Below are positions 13,655-20,831 of a stretch of DNA of 34,118 bases, piece by piece. The notes under the pieces were generated by a model. It did not search any database. It was not told the DNA's origin and saw only the letters and a list, made by a program, of their open reading frames with translations. Origin of the DNA: CADCTB01 sp038231955 (GTDB lineage: Bacteria; Actinomycetota; Acidimicrobiia; Acidimicrobiales; AC-14); assembly GCA_038231955.1 (NCBI GenBank), contig JBBSIS010000007.1:1-34118 (forward strand), in the 5' to 3' direction. The position numbers and the translations under genes are program-made. Positions within the stretch are counted from its first letter, which is position 1. Each line of letters opens with the position of its first letter.

Positions 13655-14455
13655 ATGGCCGACATCAGCGCCAAGGACGTCCAGAGCCTGCGGAAGGCCA
13701 CCGGCGTGGGAATGATGGACGCCAAGCGCGCCCTTACCGAGAACGACGGCGACTTCGAGAAGGCGGTGGTCTGGCTGCGAGAGCAAGGCCTGAGCAAGGC
13801 GGCCGAGCGAGCCGACCGGGCCAACGAGCAGGGCGCGGTCACCATCGCCCGCCAGGGCAACACCGCGGCGATCGTCGAGCTCAACTCCGAGACCGACTTC
13901 GTGGCCAAGTCGCCCGAGTTCACCACCCTGTTGGAGGCCCTGGCTGCCGCCGTACTGGCCGATGGTGAGGGCGCCATCGCCTCCCATCAGAAGGCTATCG
14001 ACGACCTCCGCATCACCCTCAAGGAGAACATCGCCCCTGGCCGCGCCGCCCGCTTCGAGGCGCCCGCGGGTGCGGTGCTCGACGCCTACCTCCACAAGCA
14101 GAGCGACCGAGGCGTCAACGCCGTCATGGTCCAGCTCGAGGGCGGCGACGAGGCCCTGGCTCGTGAAATCTCCCTGCACATCGCCTTTGCCCGGCCCACC
14201 TACCTCACCCGTGACGACGTGCCGGCCGACATCGTCGCCAACGAGCGCCAGGTCCAGGAGAGCATCACCCGCAAGGAGGGCAAGCCGGAAGCGGCGGTGC
14301 CCAAGATCGTCGAGGGACGGCTCACCGGGTTCTTCAAGACGCTCGTGCTCCTGGAGCAGGACTTCGTGAAGGACAACAAGGTGAGCATCGCCACCCTTCT
14401 CGACGGCGCCGGCGCCACCCTGACCCGCTTCGCCCAAGTGGAGATCGGCCGATAA
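13655..14455 (+). CDS. tsf: Elongation factor Ts
   Basis: EF-Ts recycles EF-Tu by promoting GDP release. The 266-residue product starts with the UBA-like domain (KDVQSLRKATGVGMMDAKRALTEND...AVVWLREQGLSKA) and has the EF-Tu contact motif NSETDFVAKSPEF (about 70-82). The core and C-terminal module (KIVEGRLTGFFKTLVLLEQDFVKDNKVSI) are intact. Its final codons contain a GGAG Shine-Dalgarno (14440-14443), and its TAA at 14453-14455 overlaps the apparent ATA start of pyrH. It lies in the conserved rpsB-tsf-pyrH-frr order. Confidence 0.97.
   Translation: MADISAKDVQSLRKATGVGMMDAKRALTENDGDFEKAVVWLREQGLSKAAERADRANEQGAVTIARQGNTAAIVELNSETDFVAKSPEFTTLLEALAAAVLADGEGAIASHQKAIDDLRITLKENIAPGRAARFEAPAGAVLDAYLHKQSDRGVNAVMVQLEGGDEALAREISLHIAFARPTYLTRDDVPADIVANERQVQESITRKEGKPEAAVPKIVEGRLTGFFKTLVLLEQDFVKDNKVSIATLLDGAGATLTRFAQVEIGR
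14440..14454 (+). promoter_or_regulatory. Shine-Dalgarno and ATA start region of pyrH
   Basis: GTGGAG, with its GGAG at 14440-14443, lies eight bases before ATA at 14452-14454. The ATA overlaps the tsf stop as ATAA. No ATG, GTG or TTG exists in the pyrH frame from here to the essential phosphate-binding loop, so this site decides the start. A single G-to-A change in an ancestral ATGA overlap would produce it while preserving a stop codon (TGA to TAA). Confidence 0.6.
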
Positions 14456-15192
14456 ACCCGTCCACGGGCAAGCGGGGCGACTGGGGACGCGTCGTCCTCA
14501 AGCTGTCCGGTGAGGCCTTCGCCGACCCGGTCAACGGGTTCGGGATCGACGGTCCCATCGTGGCCCGTATCGCCGGCGAGGTGGCTGAGGTGCGGCGCGA
14601 TCTCGGTACCGAGATCGTCATCGTCGTCGGGGGCGGCAACATCTGGCGTGGGATGGCCGGCGCCGGGGCGGGGATGGACCGCGCTCAGGCCGACACCATG
14701 GGCATGCTGGCCACCGTCATCAACGGCCTGGCCCTTCAGGACGCCCTGGAGCACATCGGCGAGCCCACCCGGGTGATGACCGCCATCCAGATGGCCCAGG
14801 TGGCCGAGCCCTACATCCGCCGCCGGGCCACCCGTCACCTCGAGAAGGGCCGTGTCGTCATCCTCGCCGGCGGCACCGGCAACCCGTTCTTCACGACCGA
14901 CACCACCGCGGCGCTGCGGGCGGCCGAGATCGGCGCGTCGGCCATCCTGAAGGGCACCCACTCCGGCGTCGACGGTGTGTACGACGACGATCCCAAGCTC
15001 AACCCGGCCGCGGTCAAGTTCTCGGACGTGGCCTACGCCGAGGTGCTGCGACGGGGGCTGAAGATCATGGACTCCACCGCCATCACCTTCTGCATGGACA
15101 ACAAGCTGCCCATTGTCGTGTTCGACCTGATGGGCGCCGGCAACATCCGTCGCGCCGTCGAAGGTGAGCCGATCGGTACGCTGGTTTCGTGA
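14452..15192 (+). CDS. pyrH: UMP kinase with apparent ATA start codon
   Basis: PyrH phosphorylates UMP to UDP in pyrimidine nucleotide synthesis. From the ATA at 14452 the product is 246 residues, a normal length. It carries LKLSGEAF (16-23), GGGNIWRG (60-67), MDRAQADTMGMLATVIN (75-91), a GGTGNPFFTTDTTAALRA stretch (about 143-160), and KVDGVY-like GVDGVYDDDP. The first ordinary start in frame is a GTG at 14560, which would delete the KLSGEA loop needed for catalysis and cannot be right. The true start is therefore upstream, and ATA with a well-spaced Shine-Dalgarno is the best candidate (ACG at 14464 is weaker). The GTG of frr overlaps its stop. Identity is certain; the start codon is inferred. 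Confidence 0.92.
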   Translation: MNPSTGKRGDWGRVVLKLSGEAFADPVNGFGIDGPIVARIAGEVAEVRRDLGTEIVIVVGGGNIWRGMAGAGAGMDRAQADTMGMLATVINGLALQDALEHIGEPTRVMTAIQMAQVAEPYIRRRATRHLEKGRVVILAGGTGNPFFTTDTTAALRAAEIGASAILKGTHSGVDGVYDDDPKLNPAAVKFSDVAYAEVLRRGLKIMDSTAITFCMDNKLPIVVFDLMGAGNIRRAVEGEPIGTLVS

Positions 15193-15746
15193 TCGACGAC
15201 GTGCTGCTCGATACCGCCGACAAGATGGGCAAGGCGGTGGCCCACACCCGGTCCGACTTCGGTTCGGTGCGCACCGGACGGGCCACGCCCGCGCTGGTCG
15301 AGAAGCTCCGGGTCGACTACTTCGGGGCGGAAGTGCCCTTGCAGCAGCTGGCCGGGTTCAACGTGCCCGAGCCGCGCGTGCTGGTGGTGGCCCCCTACGA
15401 CAAGAGCTCCCTCAAGGCCATCGAGAAGGCCATCATGCATTCCGACCTGGGTATCACTCCATCCAACGACGGCCAGGTGATACGCCTGGTGTTCCCCCAG
15501 CTCACGACCGAGCGCCGTAAGGATCTGGTGAAGGTGGTCAAGCACAAGGCCGAGGAAGGTCGGATCGCCGTGCGGAACCTGCGGCGAGCCGCCCGTCACG
15601 ACCTCGATGCCTTCGAGAAGGAGGGCGACATCTCCGGCGACGAGCTGGACCGGGCCGAGAAGGAGCTCGAGAAGCTCACCCATGAGTACGTCAGTGAGAT
15701 CGACCGACTGCTGGGCCGCAAGGAGCAGGAACTCCTTGAGGTCTAG
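15189..15746 (+). CDS. frr: Ribosome recycling factor
   Basis: RRF splits post-termination ribosomes with EF-G. The 185-residue product has the family length and features: KMGKAVAHTRSDFGSVRTGRATPALVEKLRVDYFG, PLQQLAGFNVPEPR, the hinge and SLKAIEKAIMHSDLGITPSNDGQVIRLVFPQLTTERRKDLVK, and the helical VRNLRRAARHDL. The GTG start at 15189 is coupled to pyrH by a GTGA overlap. An ATA codon at 15480-15482 encodes the conserved isoleucine of the VIRL segment, showing that ATA is read as Ile in this genome. Confidence 0.97.
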   Translation: MIDDVLLDTADKMGKAVAHTRSDFGSVRTGRATPALVEKLRVDYFGAEVPLQQLAGFNVPEPRVLVVAPYDKSSLKAIEKAIMHSDLGITPSNDGQVIRLVFPQLTTERRKDLVKVVKHKAEEGRIAVRNLRRAARHDLDAFEKEGDISGDELDRAEKELEKLTHEYVSEIDRLLGRKEQELLEV

Positions 15747-15821
15747 CCAGGGCCAAATTCGAGGGATGAGCGTTCGATGATGGGAATTGAGGGCTGACCA
15801 GCGATTGCAGGGAGATCCACC

Positions 15822-17996
15822 GTGGACGATTCCACCGACGACCGGACAGACGCAGCGGGTCTCGAGCCCACCCCCACTGACACAGGCCAGCCCTGGTCGG
15901 GCCTGTCGCGCGGTCCCCGTCCGCCGGCCGAAGGGGTGCGCATCATCGGGGCCGAGGAGGCGGCCGCGGCCATCGAGGCCGGACAGGTGTCGCCCCGGGT
16001 CCCTGACACCGCCCCGCGGTTCGGCGATGTCCCTGAGACCCCGAGCGAGCCCCGGCCGCCCCTGCGGTTCCCCGGGGCCGACCCGGCTTCGGTGAGCAAA
16101 CCCCCCGTCGTCGCCCCCGACCCGCCGCCGGTCGCCCACGCGCCGCCGTTCACACCGTCGATGGGCCGCGTCCCGACCGACGCCCCCTGGCCCGACTTTC
16201 TCGGCCCCGACACGGCCGACGCCGAGCCCAGCCCGGTCTGGGATCCCCCCGCCGTCGCCACCGCGCCCAAGGGGCGCTTCGAGGAGCTGGTCACTTCCCA
16301 GAACGACCTACCGCCCCTGGGGCCCGAGCGGCCCGTCGAGCGGGAAGGCCTGGGGCCCGAGCGGCCCGTCGAGCGGGAAGGCCTGGGCCCCGAGCCCGAC
16401 GGCGGGCTGCAGGGCCGGCCCGTCATGCCCGATCGTCAGGTCGGCCCCGATCGCCCCTTGACCTCCGACCCGATCTCGGGTCAATGGGCCGTGGCGTCGG
16501 GCCTGGGCGGCGGTATCGACCCGCCCGGGAGCCGGCGGGGCCCATCCACGCCGGAGCCGGCCGCCGAGGCGGTGCCCGACTGGGACCGGCTCACCGCAGC
16601 TGGCGCAGTCGGAAGCGAGGGAGGAGGCGAGCGGGCCTGGGACTCCTTCGACGATGGTGACGACCTGTTCGGTCGATCGACGTCGAGCGCGAATGCGACA
16701 GCGGCGCCGGTGACGGAGGACTCCGGCCCCATGTCCCTGCCCCACTGGACCGAACCAGCGACGGGTGAGGTGCCGCAGATCCTGGCCGACATCGCCCCGG
16801 CGCAGTCCGCTCCCGACGACGAGCTGAGCGCATGGTCGGCCCTGTCCACCGGTCCCCGCTGGCGGGACCAGCCTGCGGACTGGGACGAAGCCGACTTCCA
16901 CGACACCGTCCTCGACGACCGGGAGGCCCGCCTGGGGGCCTTGCGTGACGAGCCTGCGGCGCAGGAGGACGGCGACATCTTCGGTTTCGACGACCCGGTG
17001 CCGGTGGCGCCGCCGACGTCGGCGCCCCCGGCGCCTGCATCCCCCAGAGCCAAGGGGGGCCGGGGTACGGCCACCAAGACCCGGCCCCCGGCCCGGGCGC
17101 CACGGGCGGGGCCCCCCCGCCGGAGCAGTTCGCGAGGCGGAGCCATTCCCGGCGGCGAGCCCCCGGCCGGCCCGCCCGGCAAAGGGGGCGGTTCCGACCT
17201 GTCGACCCGGCTTGTCACCGGCCTGATCGCCGCGGGTGTCGTCCTGGCCGCAGCCGCCATCGGCCCGCCGGCGCTCGTCGTCCTCGTCGCCGCAGCCGTG
17301 ACCATGGCCGCCGCCGAGCTCTTCCAGGGCCTGCGGGCCCGGGGCTACCAGCCGGCCACCCTGCTCGGCCTGGTCGGCTGCGCAGCAATGGTGCTGGCCG
17401 CCTATTGGCGAGGGGAGCAGGCTTTCCCGCTGGTCCTGTCGCTGATGGTGGTCTTCAGCTTTCTCTGGTACCTGGCCGGCGTGGTCCGGACCCGGCCCAC
17501 CCAGAACGTCGCCGTCACCCTGTTCGCCTTCGTCTACGTCGGCTACCTGGGCAGCTTCGCCTCCTTGTTGCTGTTGTTCCGAGTCGACGGCAGGCGCAGT
17601 GTCGCCCTGCTCCTCGGCCCGGTCATCGCCGTCGCCGCCCACGACATCGGCGCCTACCTGGTGGGCAAGTACGCGGGCAAGACGCCGCTGGCGCCCGAGC
17701 TGTCGCCCAACAAGACCTTCGAGGGCCTGGTCGGCGGGATCCTCGCGTCGGTGGCCGTCAGCATGGTCGTGGTCGGCCAGCTCCGACCGTGGGACATCGG
17801 CAAGGCGTTCTGGCTGGGCGTGGTCGTCGCCGTGGTCGCCCCCCTGGGCGACCTGTGCGAGTCCATGATCAAGCGGGACCTGAGCCTCAAGGACATGGGC
17901 AAGCTGCTCCCGGGCCATGGCGGGGTGCTCGACCGCATTGACGCCCTCCTCTTCGTCATCCCCGCCTCCTACTACCTCGCCCGGATCCTGTTCTGA
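15822..17996 (+). CDS. cdsA: Phosphatidate cytidylyltransferase CdsA with about 460-residue N-terminal extension
   Basis: CdsA makes CDP-diacylglycerol, the precursor of most phospholipids, in the membrane. The enzyme domain is about residues 465-724: a run of hydrophobic helices, SPNKTFEGLVGG (about 628-639), and the signature GDLCESMIKRDLSLKDMGKLLPGHGGVLDRID in the last 45 residues. The preceding 460 residues are Pro/Asp/Glu/Gly-rich, without recognisable domains, and look disordered. They include an exact 33-base duplication and end in a basic stretch (RAKGGRGTATKTRPPARAPRAGPPRRSSSRGG) next to the membrane. Ordinary CdsA is about 260-300 residues. GTG start at 15822 follows GGGAG. No better internal start with a Shine-Dalgarno was seen, but a shorter product cannot be excluded. 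Confidence 0.93.
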   Translation: MDDSTDDRTDAAGLEPTPTDTGQPWSGLSRGPRPPAEGVRIIGAEEAAAAIEAGQVSPRVPDTAPRFGDVPETPSEPRPPLRFPGADPASVSKPPVVAPDPPPVAHAPPFTPSMGRVPTDAPWPDFLGPDTADAEPSPVWDPPAVATAPKGRFEELVTSQNDLPPLGPERPVEREGLGPERPVEREGLGPEPDGGLQGRPVMPDRQVGPDRPLTSDPISGQWAVASGLGGGIDPPGSRRGPSTPEPAAEAVPDWDRLTAAGAVGSEGGGERAWDSFDDGDDLFGRSTSSANATAAPVTEDSGPMSLPHWTEPATGEVPQILADIAPAQSAPDDELSAWSALSTGPRWRDQPADWDEADFHDTVLDDREARLGALRDEPAAQEDGDIFGFDDPVPVAPPTSAPPAPASPRAKGGRGTATKTRPPARAPRAGPPRRSSSRGGAIPGGEPPAGPPGKGGGSDLSTRLVTGLIAAGVVLAAAAIGPPALVVLVAAAVTMAAAELFQGLRARGYQPATLLGLVGCAAMVLAAYWRGEQAFPLVLSLMVVFSFLWYLAGVVRTRPTQNVAVTLFAFVYVGYLGSFASLLLLFRVDGRRSVALLLGPVIAVAAHDIGAYLVGKYAGKTPLAPELSPNKTFEGLVGGILASVAVSMVVVGQLRPWDIGKAFWLGVVVAVVAPLGDLCESMIKRDLSLKDMGKLLPGHGGVLDRIDALLFVIPASYYLARILF
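16317..16382 (+). repeat. Exact 33-bp tandem duplication within cdsA
   Basis: Two identical 33-base units (16317-16349 and 16350-16382) encode LGPERPVEREG twice, and a third partial copy (LGPEPDGG) follows. The duplication is in frame in the disordered N-terminal extension. The absence of any base difference suggests a recent event. Confidence 0.9.
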
Positions 17997-18132
17997 GTTT
18001 CGACCTCGCTGCGCTCTGGTTTCGACCTCGCTGCGCGCGGTCGAGCTAACCGTGCTTCGGTCGCCCGGCGGAGTCGGTCGCCCGTCGCCGTTCGCCTCTT
18101 GGCCGCCAGCTGTTGGGGCCGCCTCCGGCGGC
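17997..18132 (+). repeat. Direct repeat and hairpins between cdsA and dxr
   Basis: GTTTCGACCTCGCTGCGC occurs at 17997-18014 and again at 18019-18036. The second copy can fold back: TCGACC before, and GGTCGA after, a GC-rich loop. A separate GCCGCC-TCC-GGCGGC hairpin lies at 18118-18132. The gap of 174 bases before dxr holds no convincing gene. The repeats resemble dispersed palindromic elements of high-GC genomes and may terminate the cdsA transcript. Confidence 0.5.
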
Positions 18133-18170
18133 GACAGCGGCCGCCGGCATGTAGTTGGCGGTCGCCGGCG

Positions 18171-19334
18171 GTGAAATCCGTCGCCATCGCGGGGTCGACG
18201 GGGTCGATCGGGAGGCAGACGCTCGACGTGATCGCCGCCGAGCCCGGGCGGTACCGGGTGGCGGCGCTGGGGGCCAGCCGGTCGATCGAGCTGCTGGTGG
18301 CCCAAGCCGTGGCGGTGCGGCCCGACGTGGTCGCCATCGCCGATGCTGCCCTCGAGGCGGAGCTGCGGGCCCGGATCCCCAAGGGGACCGAGGTTTGGGC
18401 CGGACCGGAATCGCTGGCCGCCATCGCCCGGGAGGCAGACATCGTCGTCAACGGGGTGGTCGGCTTCGCCGGCCTGCCGGTCACCCTGGCCGCCCTCGAG
18501 TCCGGTCGGCGCCTGGCCTTGGCCAACAAGGAGTCGCTCATCGCCGCCGGCCCGGTGGTCCAGCGGGCTCGGGCCACCCCGGGGGCCGAGATCATCCCGG
18601 TCGACTCCGAGCACGCCGCCGTCCACCAGTGCCTACGGGCGTCGGGGCCGGCGCCGCTCGACCGGCTGGCCCGGATCGTGCTCACGGCCAGCGGCGGCCC
18701 GTTCCGGGGCCGGAACGTCGCGCAGCTGGCCGAGGTCACCGTGGCCGACGCCCTGGCCCATCCCACCTGGTCCATGGGACCGAAGATCACGGTGGACTCC
18801 TCCACGTTGATGAACAAGGGCCTGGAGGTGATCGAGGCTCACGAGCTGTTCGGGGTCGACTACGACCGGATCGACGTCGTCGTCCACCCCCAGTCGATCG
18901 TGCACTCCATGGTGGAGTTCAGCGACGGCGCCACGCTGGCCCAGTTGTCCCTCCCCGACATGCGCCTTCCCATCGCCTACGCCCTGGCCTACCCCGACCG
19001 CGGCGGCGTGGCTTTCGGCGCCATCGACTGGTCGCAGGTGCCCAGGCTCGACTTCGAGCCACCCGACCGCGGCGCCTTCCCGTGCCTGGGCCTGGCCTAC
19101 GACGCGGGCCGGGAGGGCGGGACGGCCCCGGCCTGGCTGAACGCCGCCAACGAGGTGGCAGTGGCCGCCTTCCTGGCCGGGGCCATCTCGTGGAAATCCA
19201 TCGCTGAGGTAGTAAAGGAGACGCTCATGGGGCATCATGGAACTGATCCCGCGAGCGTTGACGTTGTCATGGACGTCGACCGGCAGGCGCGGGAACTAGC
19301 AAGGCGGGTCGTAGAACGGAGAGCAGCAGCTTGA
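18171..19334 (+). CDS. dxr: 1-deoxy-D-xylulose-5-phosphate reductoisomerase
   Basis: Dxr converts DXP to 2-C-methyl-D-erythritol 4-phosphate with NADPH, the committed step of the MEP isoprenoid pathway. The 387-residue product starts at a GTG (18171) immediately before the nucleotide-binding motif VAIAGSTGSIG (4-14). It has LANKESLIAAG (about 116-126), IPVDSEHAAVHQCL with metal ligands Asp and Glu (about 143-156), and HPTWSMGPKITVDSSTLMNKGLEVIEAHELF. An upstream ATG at 18099 would add a basic 24-residue segment not seen in the family. The stop overlaps the rseP start (TTGA). ispG, two genes later, acts in the same pathway. Confidence 0.95.
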   Translation: MKSVAIAGSTGSIGRQTLDVIAAEPGRYRVAALGASRSIELLVAQAVAVRPDVVAIADAALEAELRARIPKGTEVWAGPESLAAIAREADIVVNGVVGFAGLPVTLAALESGRRLALANKESLIAAGPVVQRARATPGAEIIPVDSEHAAVHQCLRASGPAPLDRLARIVLTASGGPFRGRNVAQLAEVTVADALAHPTWSMGPKITVDSSTLMNKGLEVIEAHELFGVDYDRIDVVVHPQSIVHSMVEFSDGATLAQLSLPDMRLPIAYALAYPDRGGVAFGAIDWSQVPRLDFEPPDRGAFPCLGLAYDAGREGGTAPAWLNAANEVAVAAFLAGAISWKSIAEVVKETLMGHHGTDPASVDVVMDVDRQARELARRVVERRAAA

Positions 19335-20626
19335 CGCAGACCAGCCCACCCCAGACCGGCCTCGCCGGGGCAACCGAGGACGCGGTGACGACGCCCCCTG
19401 ATGTGCATGGCGCCGAGAGGCGCAAAGTCGTGATGCTCGGCGCCGTCTTCACCGGGGCCATCGCCCTGTCCATCGTCACCGGCAAGTTCCCCTTGGCCGC
19501 CTTCATCCTGGCGTTCATCGCCATCGTCATGCTCCACGAGTTCGGTCACTTCGTGGCGGCCAAGAAGTCGGGCATGAAGGTGACCGAGTTCTTCTTCGGC
19601 TTCGGGCCCCGGCTGTGGTCGGTCCGCAAGGGCGAGACCGAGTACGGAATCAAGGCCATCCCTTTCGGCGGCTACGTGAAGATCATCGGGATGACCAACC
19701 TCGAGCGGGACATCGACCCGGCCGACGAGGCCCGCACCTACCGCCGCCAGTCGTACCCCAAGCGGATGATCGTGGCCCTGGCCGGCGTCTTCACCCACTT
19801 CGTGATGGCCTTCGTGCTGCTGGTGGTGCTCCTGAGCGCAGTCGGCGTGCCCAACTACGACAAGCCCAGCCTCGCCGTCGGATCCATCAGCCGGCTGGGA
19901 ACGGGCGCCTCGCCGGCCATCGACGCCGGCTTCAAGGTCGGCGACCGGATCGTGTCGGTCAGCGGCAAGACCGTCGCCTCCTGGAACGATGTCCCCCAGC
20001 TCATCCGGGCCAGCGCCGGGCGTTCTCTCGATTTCGTGGTCGACCGCAACGGGCAACGGGTCAACCTCACGGCCACCCCCGCCCAGGTCAGCACCGGCGG
20101 TGAGAGTCGCGGCTTCATCGGCATCGGCCCCAAGCCCACCATCGAGCGCAGGAACCCGGTGGCCGCCTCGGGCGAGGCCGTCAGCCAGATGTGGCACCTC
20201 TCCACTGGCTCGCTCTCGGCCCTCGGATCCTTCTTCGCCCCCTCGTCGCTGAAGAGCTACGCCGGGCAGCTCACCAATGCCACCGACGGCAAGCCCGCCG
20301 CCGCCGAAGAGGGGCGCTTCCTCTCGGTCGTGGGTGTGGCCCGCATCGCCGCCGAGAGCAGCGCGTTCACCATGCTCTACCTGCTGGTGCTGCTGAACAT
20401 CTTCATCGGCGTCTTCAACCTGGTCCCGTTCCTGCCTCTCGACGGCGGCCACGTCGCCATCGCCACCTACGAACGCATCCGCTCCCGCAAGGGCCGGGCG
20501 CCGTACCAGGCCGACGTTGGCAAGATGATCCCTATCGCGGCGGCCATGATCGCGGTGCTGGTCCTCATCGGGGTGACGTCGCTGTACCTCGACATCGTCA
20601 AGCCGTTGGCCAACCCGTTCAACTGA
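19331..20626 (+). CDS. rseP: Site-2 intramembrane protease RseP/Rip1 family
   Basis: These zinc metalloproteases cut membrane-bound anti-sigma factors and other proteins within the bilayer. The 431-residue product has HEFGH (69-73) on the first catalytic helix, the conserved FFFGFGPRLWSVRKGETEYGIKAIPFGGYVKI segment, a central PDZ domain (about 175-255), and the third-ligand motif NLVPFLPLDGGHV (about 363-375). The TTG start at 19331 overlaps the dxr stop by four bases and has GGAGAG upstream. The dxr-rseP-ispG order is shared by actinobacteria. A strong hairpin follows downstream. Confidence 0.95.
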   Translation: MTQTSPPQTGLAGATEDAVTTPPDVHGAERRKVVMLGAVFTGAIALSIVTGKFPLAAFILAFIAIVMLHEFGHFVAAKKSGMKVTEFFFGFGPRLWSVRKGETEYGIKAIPFGGYVKIIGMTNLERDIDPADEARTYRRQSYPKRMIVALAGVFTHFVMAFVLLVVLLSAVGVPNYDKPSLAVGSISRLGTGASPAIDAGFKVGDRIVSVSGKTVASWNDVPQLIRASAGRSLDFVVDRNGQRVNLTATPAQVSTGGESRGFIGIGPKPTIERRNPVAASGEAVSQMWHLSTGSLSALGSFFAPSSLKSYAGQLTNATDGKPAAAEEGRFLSVVGVARIAAESSAFTMLYLLVLLNIFIGVFNLVPFLPLDGGHVAIATYERIRSRKGRAPYQADVGKMIPIAAAMIAVLVLIGVTSLYLDIVKPLANPFN

Positions 20627-20665
20627 TCGCGCTCGCGACCGGAGCTTGCTCTGCCGAGTTCCACT

Positions 20666-20712
20666 GACGTATGGGGGGGGTCACCGGCGGAGCCGGCCGC
20701 CCCTCATACGTC
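20666..20712 (+). terminator. Large imperfect hairpin between rseP and ispG
   Basis: GACGTATG (20666-20673) pairs with CATACGTC (20705-20712). The stem continues through one G-U pair and four G-C pairs to 20678/20700, and an inner CCGGC/GCCGG hairpin caps it. No T-run follows. It begins 40 bases after the rseP stop and may be a terminator for dxr-rseP or a structured element. It is symmetric, so it could act on both strands. Confidence 0.5.
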
Positions 20713-20819
20713 CATCTTCTGGCCGCAGCCGGGCGGGGCGGTCTTGGGCCGCGATCACGGCCGACGCCTGCGCTGGCGCACTGTTTCGACGCTGCCCTCG
20801 GGCAGGTCGCGCCGGCGCC

Positions 20820-20831
20820 CATACTGGAGCC
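20820..20831 (+). promoter_or_regulatory. Candidate leaderless promoter of ispG (-10 CATACT)
   Basis: CATACT at 20820-20825 ends six bases before the ATG at 20832. The only purine run (GGAG) is too close to the ATG to serve as a normal Shine-Dalgarno. The gap from the hairpin to here holds no credible gene. Confidence 0.4.

Noticed and set aside
12863..14437. Long minus-strand open frame of 524 codons opposite rpsB-tsf
   Set aside because: It is an antisense shadow caused by GC-biased third positions. It lies fully opposite conserved ribosomal protein and EF-Ts genes and has no recognisable domain.
14560..15192. UMP kinase beginning at the GTG at 14560
   Set aside because: It would lack the first 36 residues, including the conserved LKLSGEAF phosphate-binding loop that lies uninterrupted upstream in the same frame.
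16308..18626. Long minus-strand open frame of 772 codons opposite cdsA-dxr
   Set aside because: Low-complexity antisense shadow spanning two conserved genes and an intergenic repeat region.
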